NCBI RefSeq assembly: GCF_019402665.1
Contig: NZ_VSST01000015.1
Location: 267,951 to 331,950, forward strand
From: Bradyrhizobium canariense
GTDB lineage: Bacteria > Pseudomonadota > Alphaproteobacteria > Rhizobiales > Xanthobacteraceae
DNA: 64,000 bases
Direction of reading: 5' to 3'
A program made the translations under genes and the position numbers. Below, piece after piece: positions 17,150 through 26,120 of the stretch (the stretch's first letter is position 1; each line of letters starts with the position of its first letter). The notes beneath the pieces were generated by a model. The model saw nothing but the letters and a program-made list of their open reading frames with translations, made no database searches and had not been told where the DNA came from.

Positions 17150-18769
17150 TTACGCCGCCGGCGGGCGATCCTTGCGCCCCGGCACTGCCGCGAGCAGCTC
17201 GCGCGTATAGGCATGTTCGGGCGCGGCGAACAGCTGCGCGGTCGGCTTCAGTTCGACAATGGCGCCGCGCTGCATCACCGCAATGCGATCGCAGATTTGA
17301 GCAGCGACGCGCAGATCGTGGGTGATGAACAGCATCGACAGGCCAAGACGCGCCTTGAGGTCTTCAAGCAGTCTCAGCACTTGCGCCTGCACCGACACGT
17401 CGAGCGCGGAGACGGCTTCGTCGGCGACGATGATTTCGGGTTCGAGCGCGAGCGCGCGCGCGATGCCGATGCGCTGGCGTTGGCCGCCGGAGAATTCGTG
17501 CGGATAGCGTTCGAGTGCGCCGGCATCGAGGCCGACCATCTTGAGGAGATCGCGGGCGCGGTCGAACGCCACCTTCGGATCGGTGCGGGCCGCAATCGGG
17601 CCGTCGGCGATGATGTGGCCGACCTTGCGCCGCGGATTGAGCGAGGCGAACGGATCCTGAAAGATCATCTGGATGCGGTGGCGCTCGGCGCGCAGCGCCT
17701 TGCCCGCGAGCTTTGTGAGATCGGTCTCGCCGATCCGCACGGTGCCGCGATCGGCTTCGACCAGCCGCATCACAAGACGGGCCACCGACGATTTGCCGGA
17801 ACCGGATTCGCCGACCAGGCCGAGCGTCTCGCCCTTGAGAATCGTGAAATTGACTTCGCGTGCGGCATCGACGCGACGGTCCTCGCGAAACCAGCCGCCC
17901 GAGGTGACGTAGGTCTTGTCCAGTCCGATCACCTCGACCGCTTTGGCCTGGTCGACGAGAGGGTTGCGGGCGGGCGGGTCCATCGTGGGCACGGCGGCGA
18001 GCAGCGCCTTGGTGTAGTCGTGCTGCGGCGCGTTGAAGACGGCCGAGGCGGGGCCTTCCTCGACCACCTTGCCGTGGCGCAACACGATGACCTGGTCGGC
18101 GATGTCGGCGACCACGCCGAAATCATGGGTGATGAACATCACCGCCATGTTGCGATTGCGCTGGAGGTTGCGGATCAGTTTCAGGATCTGCGCTTGCGTG
18201 GTGACGTCGAGCGCGGTGGTCGGCTCGTCCGCAACCAGCACCGCCGGTTCGAGCGCGAGCGCCATCGCGATCATGGCGCGTTGGCGCTGGCCGCCGGAGA
18301 GCTGGTGCGGATAGGCGCGCACGATGCGCTCGGGGTCGGGGAGGCCGACCTCGCGCGCCAGCGACAGCGCCTTGGCGCGCCGCTCCCTCGGCGTGAGCAG
18401 CCCGTGCGCCTCGAACATCTCCGCCATCTGATCGCCGATCCGCATCAACGGATTGAGCGCGGTCATCGGCTCCTGGAAGATCATCGCGAGCCGGCGGCCG
18501 CGCAGATCTCGCCAGCCGTCGTCGTCGAGTTTGAGCAGGTCGCGGCCTTCGAACTGGATCTCGCCGGAGGTGACGGTGACCGTGTCAGGCAACAGTCCCA
18601 TCAGCGCATGCGCGCACATCGATTTGCCGGAGCCGGATTCGCCGACGACGCAGACGATCTTGCCGGGCCGCAGATCGAGCGAGACGCCGTCGACCGCGAA
18701 CGGACGCTCGGCGCCCTTGGGCAACGCGATCCGCAAGTTCTTGATGGAGACGGCGGGCGGAGCGGTCAT
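17150..18769 (-). CDS. Peptide ABC transporter, fused double ATPase (DppD-DppF type)
   Basis: 539-residue protein with two complete ABC ATPase domains. Domain 1 (~1-265) has Walker A GESGSGKSM, signature LSGGQRQR and Walker B VLVADEPTTALD. Domain 2 (~290-535) has GESGSGKSS, FSGGQRQR and IIVADEAVSALD. It energises the membrane complex of the two permeases just upstream. The ATG at 18769 lies 2 bp after the permease stop and starts MTAPPAVSIKNL; a longer in-frame extension to 18889 overlaps the permease and is rejected. Oligopeptide/dipeptide uptake is the expected substrate class. Confidence 0.93.
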   Translation of the reverse strand: MTAPPAVSIKNLRIALPKGAERPFAVDGVSLDLRPGKIVCVVGESGSGKSMCAHALMGLLPDTVTVTSGEIQFEGRDLLKLDDDGWRDLRGRRLAMIFQEPMTALNPLMRIGDQMAEMFEAHGLLTPRERRAKALSLAREVGLPDPERIVRAYPHQLSGGQRQRAMIAMALALEPAVLVADEPTTALDVTTQAQILKLIRNLQRNRNMAVMFITHDFGVVADIADQVIVLRHGKVVEEGPASAVFNAPQHDYTKALLAAVPTMDPPARNPLVDQAKAVEVIGLDKTYVTSGGWFREDRRVDAAREVNFTILKGETLGLVGESGSGKSSVARLVMRLVEADRGTVRIGETDLTKLAGKALRAERHRIQMIFQDPFASLNPRRKVGHIIADGPIAARTDPKVAFDRARDLLKMVGLDAGALERYPHEFSGGQRQRIGIARALALEPEIIVADEAVSALDVSVQAQVLRLLEDLKARLGLSMLFITHDLRVAAQICDRIAVMQRGAIVELKPTAQLFAAPEHAYTRELLAAVPGRKDRPPAA

Positions 18770-18771
18770 GA

Positions 18772-19611
18772 TCAGCGGCCCTCCCGCGACAGCCGCGGAT
18801 TGAGCGCGTCGTTGAGGCCTTCGCCGATCAAATTGAGGCCGAGCACCGAGATCAGGATGGCGACGCCGGGAAACACGGTGATCCACCACGCCTGGCGGAT
18901 CACGGTGCGGCCGGCACCGACCATGTAGCCCCAGGAGATCAGGTTGGGATCGCCGAGGCCGAGGAACGCCAGCGAGGATTCCAGCAGGATCGCGGTCGCC
19001 ACCATCAGCGAGGCCAGCACGATCACCGGCGACAGCGTATTCGGCAGGATTTCGCGCAGGATGATCCAGGTGTTGCTCTGGCCCGTGACCACGGCGGCCT
19101 GGACGTACTCCCGCGTGCGCAACGACAGCACCTCGCCGCGGACGAGCCGCGCGACCGGCGGCCAGCTCACCAGCGCGATCGAGGCGACGATCGAATAGAT
19201 CGAGGGCTGCAGGATCGCGACGAGCACGATCGCGAGCGCAAAGCTCGGAATGGTCTGGAAGAACTCCGTGAAGCGCATCAGGGCGTCGTCGACCCTGCCG
19301 CCGAAATAACCGGCCATGGCGCCAATGGGAACGCCGACGACGAGCGCCACCAGGGTGGAGACCATGCCGACGAGCAGCGAGACGCGTGCGCCAAAGATCA
19401 TGCCCGCGAACACGTCGCGGCCGAGTGCATCGGTGCCGAGCGGCACGGTCGCGAGCGTGAACGGCGGCAGGAACGGCCGCTGCACCATGCGCCAGGGCGA
19501 GTTCGGGAACAGCATCGGACCGAACAAGGCGACCGAGATCGCAAGCAGCAGGATGATGAGCCCGATGACGCCGCTCGGGCTCCTCAGCATCGATTTCCAG
19601 AACTGTTTCAT
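18772..19611 (-). CDS. Peptide ABC transporter permease (DppC type)
   Basis: 279-residue inner-membrane permease with about six helices. An N-terminal anchor is followed by GTDALGRDVFAGMIFGARVSL, typical of DppC/OppC, and the EAA loop region (VQAAVVTGQSNTWIILREIL) that contacts the ATPase. The ATG at 19611 overlaps the TGA of dppB (ATGA), showing translational coupling. The order binding protein - B - C - ATPase is standard. Confidence 0.93.
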   Translation of the reverse strand: MKQFWKSMLRSPSGVIGLIILLLAISVALFGPMLFPNSPWRMVQRPFLPPFTLATVPLGTDALGRDVFAGMIFGARVSLLVGMVSTLVALVVGVPIGAMAGYFGGRVDDALMRFTEFFQTIPSFALAIVLVAILQPSIYSIVASIALVSWPPVARLVRGEVLSLRTREYVQAAVVTGQSNTWIILREILPNTLSPVIVLASLMVATAILLESSLAFLGLGDPNLISWGYMVGAGRTVIRQAWWITVFPGVAILISVLGLNLIGEGLNDALNPRLSREGR

Positions 19612-20579
19612 GTGGTGAATTCGATGCGCGGGTCGACCAGGCGATAGACCAGGTCGGTGATGAGGTTGAAGATCAGGACCATGGCGGAGCAGATCACGAA
19701 GACGCCGAGCAGCAGATTGTAGTCGCGCTGCAGCAGGGCGTCGTACATCAGGCGTCCGATGCCGGGCCAGGCGAACACGGTCTCGGTGATGACGGCGCCG
19801 CCGATCAGGGTGCCGGAGTGGACGCCGGCGAGCGTCACGACGGGCAGCAGCGCGTTGCGCAGGACGTGGCGGCGCTGGATCACGGCGTCGGACAGGCCTT
19901 TGGCGCGCGCGGTCTTGACGAAGTCGAGCCGCTTCACCTCCAGCATCGAGGCGCGCGTCATGCGGGTGTAGGTCGCCATGAAGAACAGGCCCAGCGTCAT
20001 CGCCGGCATGATCAGGTGCTTCGCGACATCGACGGCATGAGCGAAGCCAGTGAGGTTGGCGCCGACAGTCTCGTAGCCGAAGCTCGGCAGCCAATCCATG
20101 GTGACCGAGAACAGCAGGATGCCCATCAGCGCCACCCAGAAGATCGGCATGGCGTAAAAGATCAGCGCAAAGACGGTGATCGCGGTGTCGAGAAAGGTTC
20201 CGGCAAAGCGCGCGGCGAAGGTGCCGAAGAGAACGCCGAGCACGAGCGAGATCGCGAACGCCGTCAGCGTCAGCAGCAATGTCGCGGGCAGCCGCTCGCC
20301 GATCAGCTTCGCGACCGGCGCCTGCTGGCGGAAGGAGAAGCCGAGGTCGAGGGTAGCAATGCCCTTGACGTAGATGAAGAGCTGCTCGGGCAGCGGCTTG
20401 TCCAGGCCGAACTTCTCCCTGAGCTGCTGGACGAAGATCTGGTCGCTCGCCCCGGCCTCGCCCGCCATCACGACGGCGGGATCGCCGGGCGCAAGCCGGA
20501 TCAGGAAGAAATTGAGGACGACGATCGCAAGCAGGACGATCACGCCCTTCACGACACGCTGAGCGACGAAGGAGAGCAT
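19608..20579 (-). CDS. Peptide ABC transporter permease (DppB type)
   Basis: 323-residue inner-membrane permease with six helices. The N-terminus (VVLNFFLIRLAPGDPAVVMAGE) and the EAA loop (DFVKTARAKGLSDAVIQRRHVLRNALLPVVT) are diagnostic of DppB/OppB. The C-terminus is LVDPRIEFTT, also typical. It follows the binding protein gene with a 91-bp gap containing a hairpin, and overlaps dppC by 4 bp. Confidence 0.94.
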   Translation of the reverse strand: MLSFVAQRVVKGVIVLLAIVVLNFFLIRLAPGDPAVVMAGEAGASDQIFVQQLREKFGLDKPLPEQLFIYVKGIATLDLGFSFRQQAPVAKLIGERLPATLLLTLTAFAISLVLGVLFGTFAARFAGTFLDTAITVFALIFYAMPIFWVALMGILLFSVTMDWLPSFGYETVGANLTGFAHAVDVAKHLIMPAMTLGLFFMATYTRMTRASMLEVKRLDFVKTARAKGLSDAVIQRRHVLRNALLPVVTLAGVHSGTLIGGAVITETVFAWPGIGRLMYDALLQRDYNLLLGVFVICSAMVLIFNLITDLVYRLVDPRIEFTT

Positions 20580-20628
20580 CTAGAGGATCATATCGGTGAT
20601 GTGACCTGGAGCGACAGAGATGGAGCGA

Positions 20629-20658
20629 TCACCTCTCCCCGCCAGCGGCGAGAGGTGA
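20629..20658 (-). terminator. Hairpin between binding-protein and permease genes
   Basis: TCACCTCTC (20629-20637) and GAGAGGTGA (20650-20658) form a 9-bp stem with a GC-rich interior. There is no T-run. Between a substrate-binding protein gene and its permeases such hairpins commonly act as partial terminators or mRNA stabilisers, giving excess binding protein. It also resembles one arm of the C/G-rich intergenic repeats in this window. Confidence 0.5.
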
Positions 20659-20670
20659 CGGAGGCAGCCC

Positions 20671-22221
20671 TCACTTGTCCAGCCATGCGTCCTTGAAGCC
20701 GTCGTTGACCCCGATCCCGGTCGTGATCAGGTTCTTGACCTTGCAACGCATGATGGTGGGGAATTGCAGCTCGAGCATCCAGGCCACCGGCACGTCCTCG
20801 ACCAGGATCTTCTGCGCCTTCTCGTAGATCTCCTTGCGCTTGGAGTCGGGCGTTGCCACCGCGCCGTCGGCGAACAGCTTGTCGATTTCCGGGTTGGAGT
20901 AACCTTCGACGTTGTTGAACACCTGGCCCTTGGCAATGGCGCTGGAGACGTAGTTGCGGCCGACGCCGAGGGCGGGATCGCCGTACTGGTAGAGATAGGT
21001 GAAGGCGATGTCGTAATCCCAGTCGCCGATCTTCTGGTTGAAGCCGGCAACGTCGGTGGCGATGGTCTCGATGTTCATGCCGACGTCCTGGAGGTTCTGC
21101 TTCACGGCTTCACCCCAGCGCTGCCAGGTCTCGCCATAGGCGAGCGGCAGAAGACGGATCTTCTCGCCCTTGTAGCCGGCTTCCTTCAGCAGCGCCTTGG
21201 CTTTGGCGGGATCGTAAGGGTATTTCGGCACGTCGTCGGTGTAGTATTTGATGGTCGAGGCCGACGGGCCGGTCGCGACCTTGCCGAGCCCGTTCCAGAT
21301 CACGTCCTTGGCGAAGTCGCGGTCGATCGCAAACATGACCGCCTGCCGCACCCGCTTGTCGGCGAGCGGACCCTGGCGATTGTTGAGCCACAGCCAGGCC
21401 AGCGGCGAGAAGAACTCCCAGCCGGCGCCGGTGACGCAGGTGTCCTTCAGCTTGGACAGCCGCGGCACGTCGAAATTCTCGACCGAGCCGCCGGGCAGCA
21501 CGTCGACCTTGCCGGTCTCATACGCCACCGAGCGCGCCGCGGCATCGGGAATGATCTGCCAGTAGATCTCGTCGAGATAGGGCTTGCCCTTCTCGTAATA
21601 GTTCGGGTTCTTGACCAGGCGGATGAAAGAGCCCTTCTGCCATTCCTTGAACATGAAGGGGCCGGTGCCGACAGGGGCGTTGTTGTAGGGATTGGTCTTC
21701 CAGTCGGTGCCTTCATAGAGATGTTTCGGCACGATCGGCATCGAGCCGACCTCGAAGATGCCGAGGAACGGACCGAACGGCTGCTTCAGCGTGAAGACGA
21801 CAGTGTAGTCGTCGGGAGCCTCGACCTTGTCGACCTGCGCCAGATTGTTGCGGGCACGCGCGTGGGTCTGCTTCAGCATCTCGATTGAGAACAGCACGTC
21901 GGCGGCGGTGAAGGGCTTGCCGTCGTGCCAGGTCACGCCCTTCCTGAGCTTGAACGTGTAGGTTTTGGCGTCCTCGCTGACGCTCCAGCTCTCGGCGAGC
22001 TCCGGCTGCGGTTCGAGCTTGGGGCTGTAGCGCAGCAGGCCTTCGAAAATGTTGCCCGACACCATCTGCACCGGGCCGTTCTGGACCATCGCCAGCATCA
22101 GGCCGGGCGGCTCGGGCTGAATCACGGCATTGATCGCTCCACCCGCTTTCGGCTCTTGCGCCAGCGCCGGGGCCGCGAGGCCGCAAGCCAGGAGGACACC
22201 AAGCAACACTCGTTTTGACAT
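20671..22221 (-). CDS. Peptide ABC transporter substrate-binding protein
   Basis: 516-residue periplasmic binding protein of SBP family 5. A signal peptide (residues 1-21, cleavage after ALAQ region) precedes the family fold: NIFEGLLRYSP, LAESWSVSEDAKTYTFKLRKGVTWHDG, TAADVLFSIEML, GTGPFMFKEW and VRQAVMFAIDRDF. Family members bind di/oligopeptides or other small ligands such as opines or nickel. It is the first gene of a four-gene importer operon. GAGAAAG lies upstream of the ATG. Confidence 0.94.
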   Translation of the reverse strand: MSKRVLLGVLLACGLAAPALAQEPKAGGAINAVIQPEPPGLMLAMVQNGPVQMVSGNIFEGLLRYSPKLEPQPELAESWSVSEDAKTYTFKLRKGVTWHDGKPFTAADVLFSIEMLKQTHARARNNLAQVDKVEAPDDYTVVFTLKQPFGPFLGIFEVGSMPIVPKHLYEGTDWKTNPYNNAPVGTGPFMFKEWQKGSFIRLVKNPNYYEKGKPYLDEIYWQIIPDAAARSVAYETGKVDVLPGGSVENFDVPRLSKLKDTCVTGAGWEFFSPLAWLWLNNRQGPLADKRVRQAVMFAIDRDFAKDVIWNGLGKVATGPSASTIKYYTDDVPKYPYDPAKAKALLKEAGYKGEKIRLLPLAYGETWQRWGEAVKQNLQDVGMNIETIATDVAGFNQKIGDWDYDIAFTYLYQYGDPALGVGRNYVSSAIAKGQVFNNVEGYSNPEIDKLFADGAVATPDSKRKEIYEKAQKILVEDVPVAWMLELQFPTIMRCKVKNLITTGIGVNDGFKDAWLDK

Positions 22222-22439
22222 GTCGTATCTTTCTCAAGCGAGACCAGCCGCAAACGCTTCGCACGTCATGGCGCGCAAAGCTACGGCAGGCCCATCCCAG
22301 TCCCCATCCGGGATCGAGGCTCACACAGTCTCATTCGGCGCCGCAAGATGAAAGTCTCGACAGTGTTCGCCCAAAAAATGTACAGCGCGTCCTGTTATGG
22401 CATTTGACGGCCAAGCCGGCGCCGCCGCGCCGCCCTGCT

Positions 22440-22752
22440 TCAGGAGGGCCGCAGCACCCGTTGCAACTCGGCAAGCGCGTCCGCGAGTTGCTCCCGGTGC
22501 GCGATGTCGTCCTTGGGGATGGCCGCGACACTGCCCGCGAGTTCGCGCAGGATTCCGGCGAGCAGGCCGAAATTGAGGGTGCAGGTGCACCGATTTGCGC
22601 TCGTCCGCCGTGCCCGGATGCTGCAGCACCAGCGCAACGCCGCTTCCGTCGAGACGTGCCTCGAACCGCGATGAATGCCCGAAGGTGCCGACATAGAACT
22701 TGTCGGGATATTCGAGCGCGATCTCTGCCTTGTCGGGAACCGGCTTGGACAT
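22440..22752 (-). pseudogene. Frameshifted small conserved gene
   Basis: The first half reads MSKPVPDKAEIALEYPDKFY through KSVHLH in one frame. The natural continuation (NFGLLAGILRELAG to QRVLRPS and a stop at 22440) is in another frame. Removing one G from the GGG at 22577-22579 would join them as HLHLNFGLL, giving a 103-residue protein. The cause is either a genuine frameshift or a sequencing error. The protein is soluble and I do not recognise it. It diverges from the Irr-like gene across a FixK box centred 91 bp upstream of its ATG, consistent with oxygen-regulated expression. Confidence 0.6.
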
Positions 22753-22836
22753 GTGAGCCTCATTGATGTCAGGCCATTCTGGCCGGGAATAAACTCGGCC
22801 GCCTTGCGATAGGTCAGAGGCGGGCTCGTTCCGGAT

Positions 22837-22850
22837 TTGATTCGGATCAA
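22837..22850. promoter_or_regulatory. FixK/FNR-type box in divergent promoter
   Basis: TTGATTCGGATCAA keeps both TTGAT/ATCAA half-sites. With the activator centred 41.5 bp upstream, plus-strand transcription would begin near 22885, 45 bp before the Irr-like ATG. Minus-strand transcription would begin near 22802, 50 bp before the frameshifted gene. The position suits either or both genes. Confidence 0.75.
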
Positions 22851-22929
22851 AGCCGGGCTGCCGCTTCTGCGATCTGATGGCAGGACGGGTGAAGCCCCGC
22901 GTGCCCGGTCAACTGCGAGTCCATCGGCG

Positions 22930-23412
22930 ATGAACGTCCATTCCACCCCATCCGAAGCGGATTCAGACGATATCGCCATCTCTTTCGCAGACGAGGCGTC
23001 GGCACGTTGCGCGCAATTGCTCGGCGATGCTGGCCTCAGGCTGACGCGCCACCGCCTGGCGCTCGGCCAAATGCTGTTCCTCTGCCCTCATCGTCATGTG
23101 ACAGCGGAGGGGCTTTATGAAGAAGCCACCGCCGCCAATCTGCGGCTGTCGCTTGCGACCGTCTACAACACGCTGAACCAGTTCACCGAAGCCGGCCTGT
23201 TGCGGCGGATCGCGGCCGACGGCATCAAGTCGTTCTTCGACACCGATACGTCCGTGCATCCGCATTTCTACCTCGAAGGCGAGGATGTGCTGGTCGACGT
23301 CGCCGACGGCCTGACCTTCACCAGGATGCCCGAGGCGCTTCCGGGCCACGAGATCGCGCGGCTCGACGTCGTCGTCCATCTGCGCCGGAAGCGTGACGTA
23401 GACCCGGCATAA
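22930..23412 (+). CDS. Irr-like Fur-family transcriptional regulator
   Basis: 160-residue Fur-superfamily regulator closest to Irr, the haem-responsive iron regulator of rhizobia. The winged helix is clear: LLGDAGLRLTRHRLALGQML, VTAEGLYEEATAANLRLSLA and TVYNTLNQFTEAGLLRRI. The C-terminal domain has HPHFYLEGEDVLVDV where canonical Irr has a three-histidine HHH block. No GCPWHD-type haem motif and no CxxC zinc sites are present. The start at 22930 is preferred over a TTG at 22837, which lies inside the FixK box. It converges with the next regulator, 7 bp apart. Confidence 0.85.
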   Translation: MNVHSTPSEADSDDIAISFADEASARCAQLLGDAGLRLTRHRLALGQMLFLCPHRHVTAEGLYEEATAANLRLSLATVYNTLNQFTEAGLLRRIAADGIKSFFDTDTSVHPHFYLEGEDVLVDVADGLTFTRMPEALPGHEIARLDVVVHLRRKRDVDPA

Positions 23413-23419
23413 CGATCGT

Positions 23420-24970
23420 CTAGCGCAAGCCCGCCCGCCGGAACCCTTCCAGATAGTGTTCGCGGTCGGCGTCGTTCGCCCATGGCAATTGCGTCGCGAT
23501 CCAGCGCAGCGAGATGTTGGGCTGGGTGCGGCGGAGCTCGCCCAGCGCCATCTCCGCAAGCACGCCGTCGCCGGTCATGCCAGCAGAAACCGCCAGCACG
23601 CGGTAGGCGCCGGTAAGGTCGCCGCGGTGGCGGATCGCCTCCCGCGCGAGCGTGATGGCCTCGCCATAGCGCCGCTCGGTGAAGCGGGCATAGCCGGCGA
23701 TGCCGTGATAGATCGCCAACGATGGATCGCGCGGCGAGAGCCGCATTGCCCTCTGCGCTGCCTCGAATGAATCCTTCGGTCGTCCGGCATAGGACAGCGC
23801 CAGTGCGTAATAGCCCTGTGCCAGCGAGAAGTTGGGATTGAGCGCGAGCGCCTGCTCGAACTCGGACAGCGCGTCCGCAAGCCTTCGCGTCGAGAAGTAG
23901 ACGCTTCCGAGCGCAGCGTGCGCCCAGGCATCCTCGTGGTCGCAGCGCACCGCGGCGAGCGCGGCGGCTTCGGCCACCGGTGCCACCACGGCAAGCTCGG
24001 CCCAGCCGAGATGCACGCCGAACATGTGGTTCGCCGCGAGCACCGACCGCGCCTGGCCGTAGTTCGGGTCGATGCCGACCGCGCGTTCCAGCAGCGCCCG
24101 CGCGGTCTCGTGATCCCGCCGCGTCACCCGCCAGTAATGCGACAGCGCCCGCATCAGGAGATCCCAGGCATCCAGGCTCGCGGGGGGCTTGCGATGGGCG
24201 CGAAAACTTTCCGCCGCATGAATCTGCGGCTCGATCGCCGCCGCGATCGCGTTGGTGATTTCGTCCTGCACGGCGAACACGTCGACCAGCTCGCGGTCGT
24301 AGCGCTCGGCCCAGAGATGGCTGCCCGTCGTGGCGTCGTTGAGCTGCGCGGTGATGCGCACCCGGTTGTCCGACTTGCGCACGCTGCCTTCGACGACGTA
24401 GCGGACGCCGAGTTCCTCGGCGATCTGCCGGATGTGGACAGCGCGGCCCTTGTAGGTAAAGGACGAGTTGCGGGCGATCACCATGAACCAGCGCTGCTTC
24501 GACAGCGCGGTGAGGATGTCCTCGCTGATCCCGTCGCCGAAATAGTCCTGTGCGGGATCGCCGCTCATGTTCTCGAAAGCGAGCACCGCGACCGCCGGGC
24601 GGTCCGCCAGGGCGCGCGGCAAAGCAGCGACGGGTTGCGTGGGGGCGGGCGCGGATGCCATTTCTTCCCGGACTTCGCCGACGAAACGAAAGCCCTTGCG
24701 CGGAATGGTCTTGATCAGCCGCTGAGTCGCACCGTCGTCGCCGAGCGCCTTGCGCGCGGCGTTGATCCGGCTGTTCAGGGCGGAATCAGAGATGATCCGA
24801 TCGCTCCAAATCTGGCTGATCAGGTCATCCTTGCTGACCACACGGGTGCGCTGCGCCACCAGATAAAGCAGGAGATCGAACACCTGCGGCTGCAACGGCA
24901 CGGCGGCGCCGCTGCAGGTGAGTTCCCGCAGGTCGCCGTCGAGCACGTTGTTTTCAAAGCGAAATCGCAC
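23420..24970 (-). CDS. Winged-helix / TolB-like / TPR regulator, copy 1
   Basis: 516-residue cytoplasmic regulator. An OmpR/PhoB-type DNA-binding domain covers residues ~1-100 (LQPQVFDLLLYLVAQRTRVVSKDDL, INAARKALGDDG, IPRKGFRFVGEV). A TolB-like domain follows (AVLAFENMSGDPAQDYFGDGISEDI, GSHLWAERYDREL), then TPR-type repeats. There is no membrane segment, unlike CadC. The start is GTG at 24970. It is divergent from the MddA-like gene and strongly similar along its whole length to the gene at 26587-28146. Relatives are often annotated as adenylate cyclases, but there is no cyclase domain here. Confidence 0.88.
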   Translation of the reverse strand: MRFRFENNVLDGDLRELTCSGAAVPLQPQVFDLLLYLVAQRTRVVSKDDLISQIWSDRIISDSALNSRINAARKALGDDGATQRLIKTIPRKGFRFVGEVREEMASAPAPTQPVAALPRALADRPAVAVLAFENMSGDPAQDYFGDGISEDILTALSKQRWFMVIARNSSFTYKGRAVHIRQIAEELGVRYVVEGSVRKSDNRVRITAQLNDATTGSHLWAERYDRELVDVFAVQDEITNAIAAAIEPQIHAAESFRAHRKPPASLDAWDLLMRALSHYWRVTRRDHETARALLERAVGIDPNYGQARSVLAANHMFGVHLGWAELAVVAPVAEAAALAAVRCDHEDAWAHAALGSVYFSTRRLADALSEFEQALALNPNFSLAQGYYALALSYAGRPKDSFEAAQRAMRLSPRDPSLAIYHGIAGYARFTERRYGEAITLAREAIRHRGDLTGAYRVLAVSAGMTGDGVLAEMALGELRRTQPNISLRWIATQLPWANDADREHYLEGFRRAGLR

Positions 24971-24976
24971 GTTTCT

Positions 24977-25020
24977 GTCGTCTCAAGCAAAAATCAAAGT
25001 CGTCTCAGGCGAAAATCAAC
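24977..25020. promoter_or_regulatory. Two 22-bp tandem direct repeats (putative operator)
   Basis: Two direct repeats start at 24977 and 24999, each beginning GTCGTCTCA and containing AAAATCAA. They differ at a few positions. The 22-bp period is two helical turns, the spacing typical of tandem OmpR/PhoB-type binding. They lie immediately upstream of the GTG of regulator copy 1 and about 85 bp upstream of the MddA-like gene. Confidence 0.55.
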
Positions 25021-25104
25021 CGTCCGCGAAAGTCTTGGGACCTCCGGTGCGGCATGGTGCAGCGACCAATGAAGTGCTGGCGTTTTGGCACAACGGAGCT
25101 GTTT

Positions 25105-25890
25105 ATGACCCAAATTGATCATCAGGTTGATCCTATCGGCCCGGTTGCGGGCTCACGCATTTTCAAGTTCATCGCCTTTCTGTACGGAATTGCGGCGTAT
25201 CTCGTGTTTTTCGTCACCATTCTCTACGCCATCGGCTTCGTCATGGGGCTCGTGGTGCCGAAGACCATCGATACCGGGACCGATACGCCCGTGGCCGAGG
25301 CCGTCATCATCAATCTGCTCGTGATGGCCCTGTTTGCGATCCAGCACAGCGTCATGGCGCGCCGGCAATTCAAGGCCTGGTGGACGCAGTACGTCCCCAA
25401 GCCGGTCGAGCGCAGCACCTATGTGCTGTTTGCCAGCCTGTCATTGCTTCTCCTGTTCTGGCAGTGGCGTCCGCTGCCCACGGTCATATGGGACGTCGCG
25501 AACCCGGATCTTGCTGTGACGATCGTCACGCTGTCGCTGGTGGGCTGGGTCCTGGTGTTTACCTCGACCTTCATCATCAATCACTTCGAGTTGTTCGGAT
25601 TGCATCAGGTGACCAATCATCTCGTCGGTAAGGAGGCGTCGCCGCCGCGCTTCAAGACGCCGCTGCTCTACAAGTTCGTCCGTCATCCGATCTATCTCGG
25701 CTTCATCATCGCGTTCTGGGCGGCGCCGGTCATGACCGTGGGCCATCTGCTGTTCGCCGCCGTGACGACGGCCTACATCTTCGTCGGCATCGCGCTGGAG
25801 GAGCACGACCTCATCGATCTCTTCGGCGACGAGTACCGGCAGTACAAACAACGGGTGTCGATGCTTATTCCCTGGCGCAAGTCGGTATAG
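25105..25890 (+). CDS. mddA: MddA-like methanethiol S-methyltransferase (NnrU/ICMT superfamily)
   Basis: 261-residue integral membrane protein with about six helices. The N-terminus (FLYGIAAYLVFFVTILYAIGFV, then VVPKTIDTG) and the SAM-binding C-terminal block (RHPIYLGFIIAFWAAP, EEHDLIDLFGDEYRQYKQRV) match MddA, which methylates methanethiol to dimethyl sulfide; MddA homologues are reported from Bradyrhizobium. The start at 25105 follows ACGGAG with 6-nt spacing; a 51-bp upstream extension has none. Other isoprenylcysteine-type or thiol methyltransferases remain possible. It diverges from regulator copy 1. Confidence 0.75.
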   Translation: MTQIDHQVDPIGPVAGSRIFKFIAFLYGIAAYLVFFVTILYAIGFVMGLVVPKTIDTGTDTPVAEAVIINLLVMALFAIQHSVMARRQFKAWWTQYVPKPVERSTYVLFASLSLLLLFWQWRPLPTVIWDVANPDLAVTIVTLSLVGWVLVFTSTFIINHFELFGLHQVTNHLVGKEASPPRFKTPLLYKFVRHPIYLGFIIAFWAAPVMTVGHLLFAAVTTAYIFVGIALEEHDLIDLFGDEYRQYKQRVSMLIPWRKSV

Positions 25891-26120
25891 CTTGCGCGTC
25901 GTTCGGCCGCGTCCGCCGAAAGGAGGACGCTCGGCGGCGCCGAGGCGCGTAACGGAGCTTGCCGACCCGGCCTTCCACGTTTCTCGGGGTGAATCCCCCT
26001 TCACCCCGACGCTATTAGTGCGAGCGAAGCTCGTCGCGACCCCCGCATTCCTTTTTGCCGACTTATCGGCAAACAGCAGCGGGGAGAGGAATCTGAACAA
26101 TCATCAACGGAGACGACCTA
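25891..26120. other. Intergenic region before the GFA gene
   Basis: 230 bp with no supported gene. GGGGTGAA/TTCACCCC (about 25989-26008) form a short inverted repeat. A GC-rich run, then CGGAGACGACCTA, gives the ribosome site of the next gene. Confidence 0.35.

Noticed and set aside
23420..24970. Adenylate cyclase (as relatives are often labelled)
   Set aside because: No class III cyclase motif is present; only winged helix, TolB-like and TPR regions are seen.
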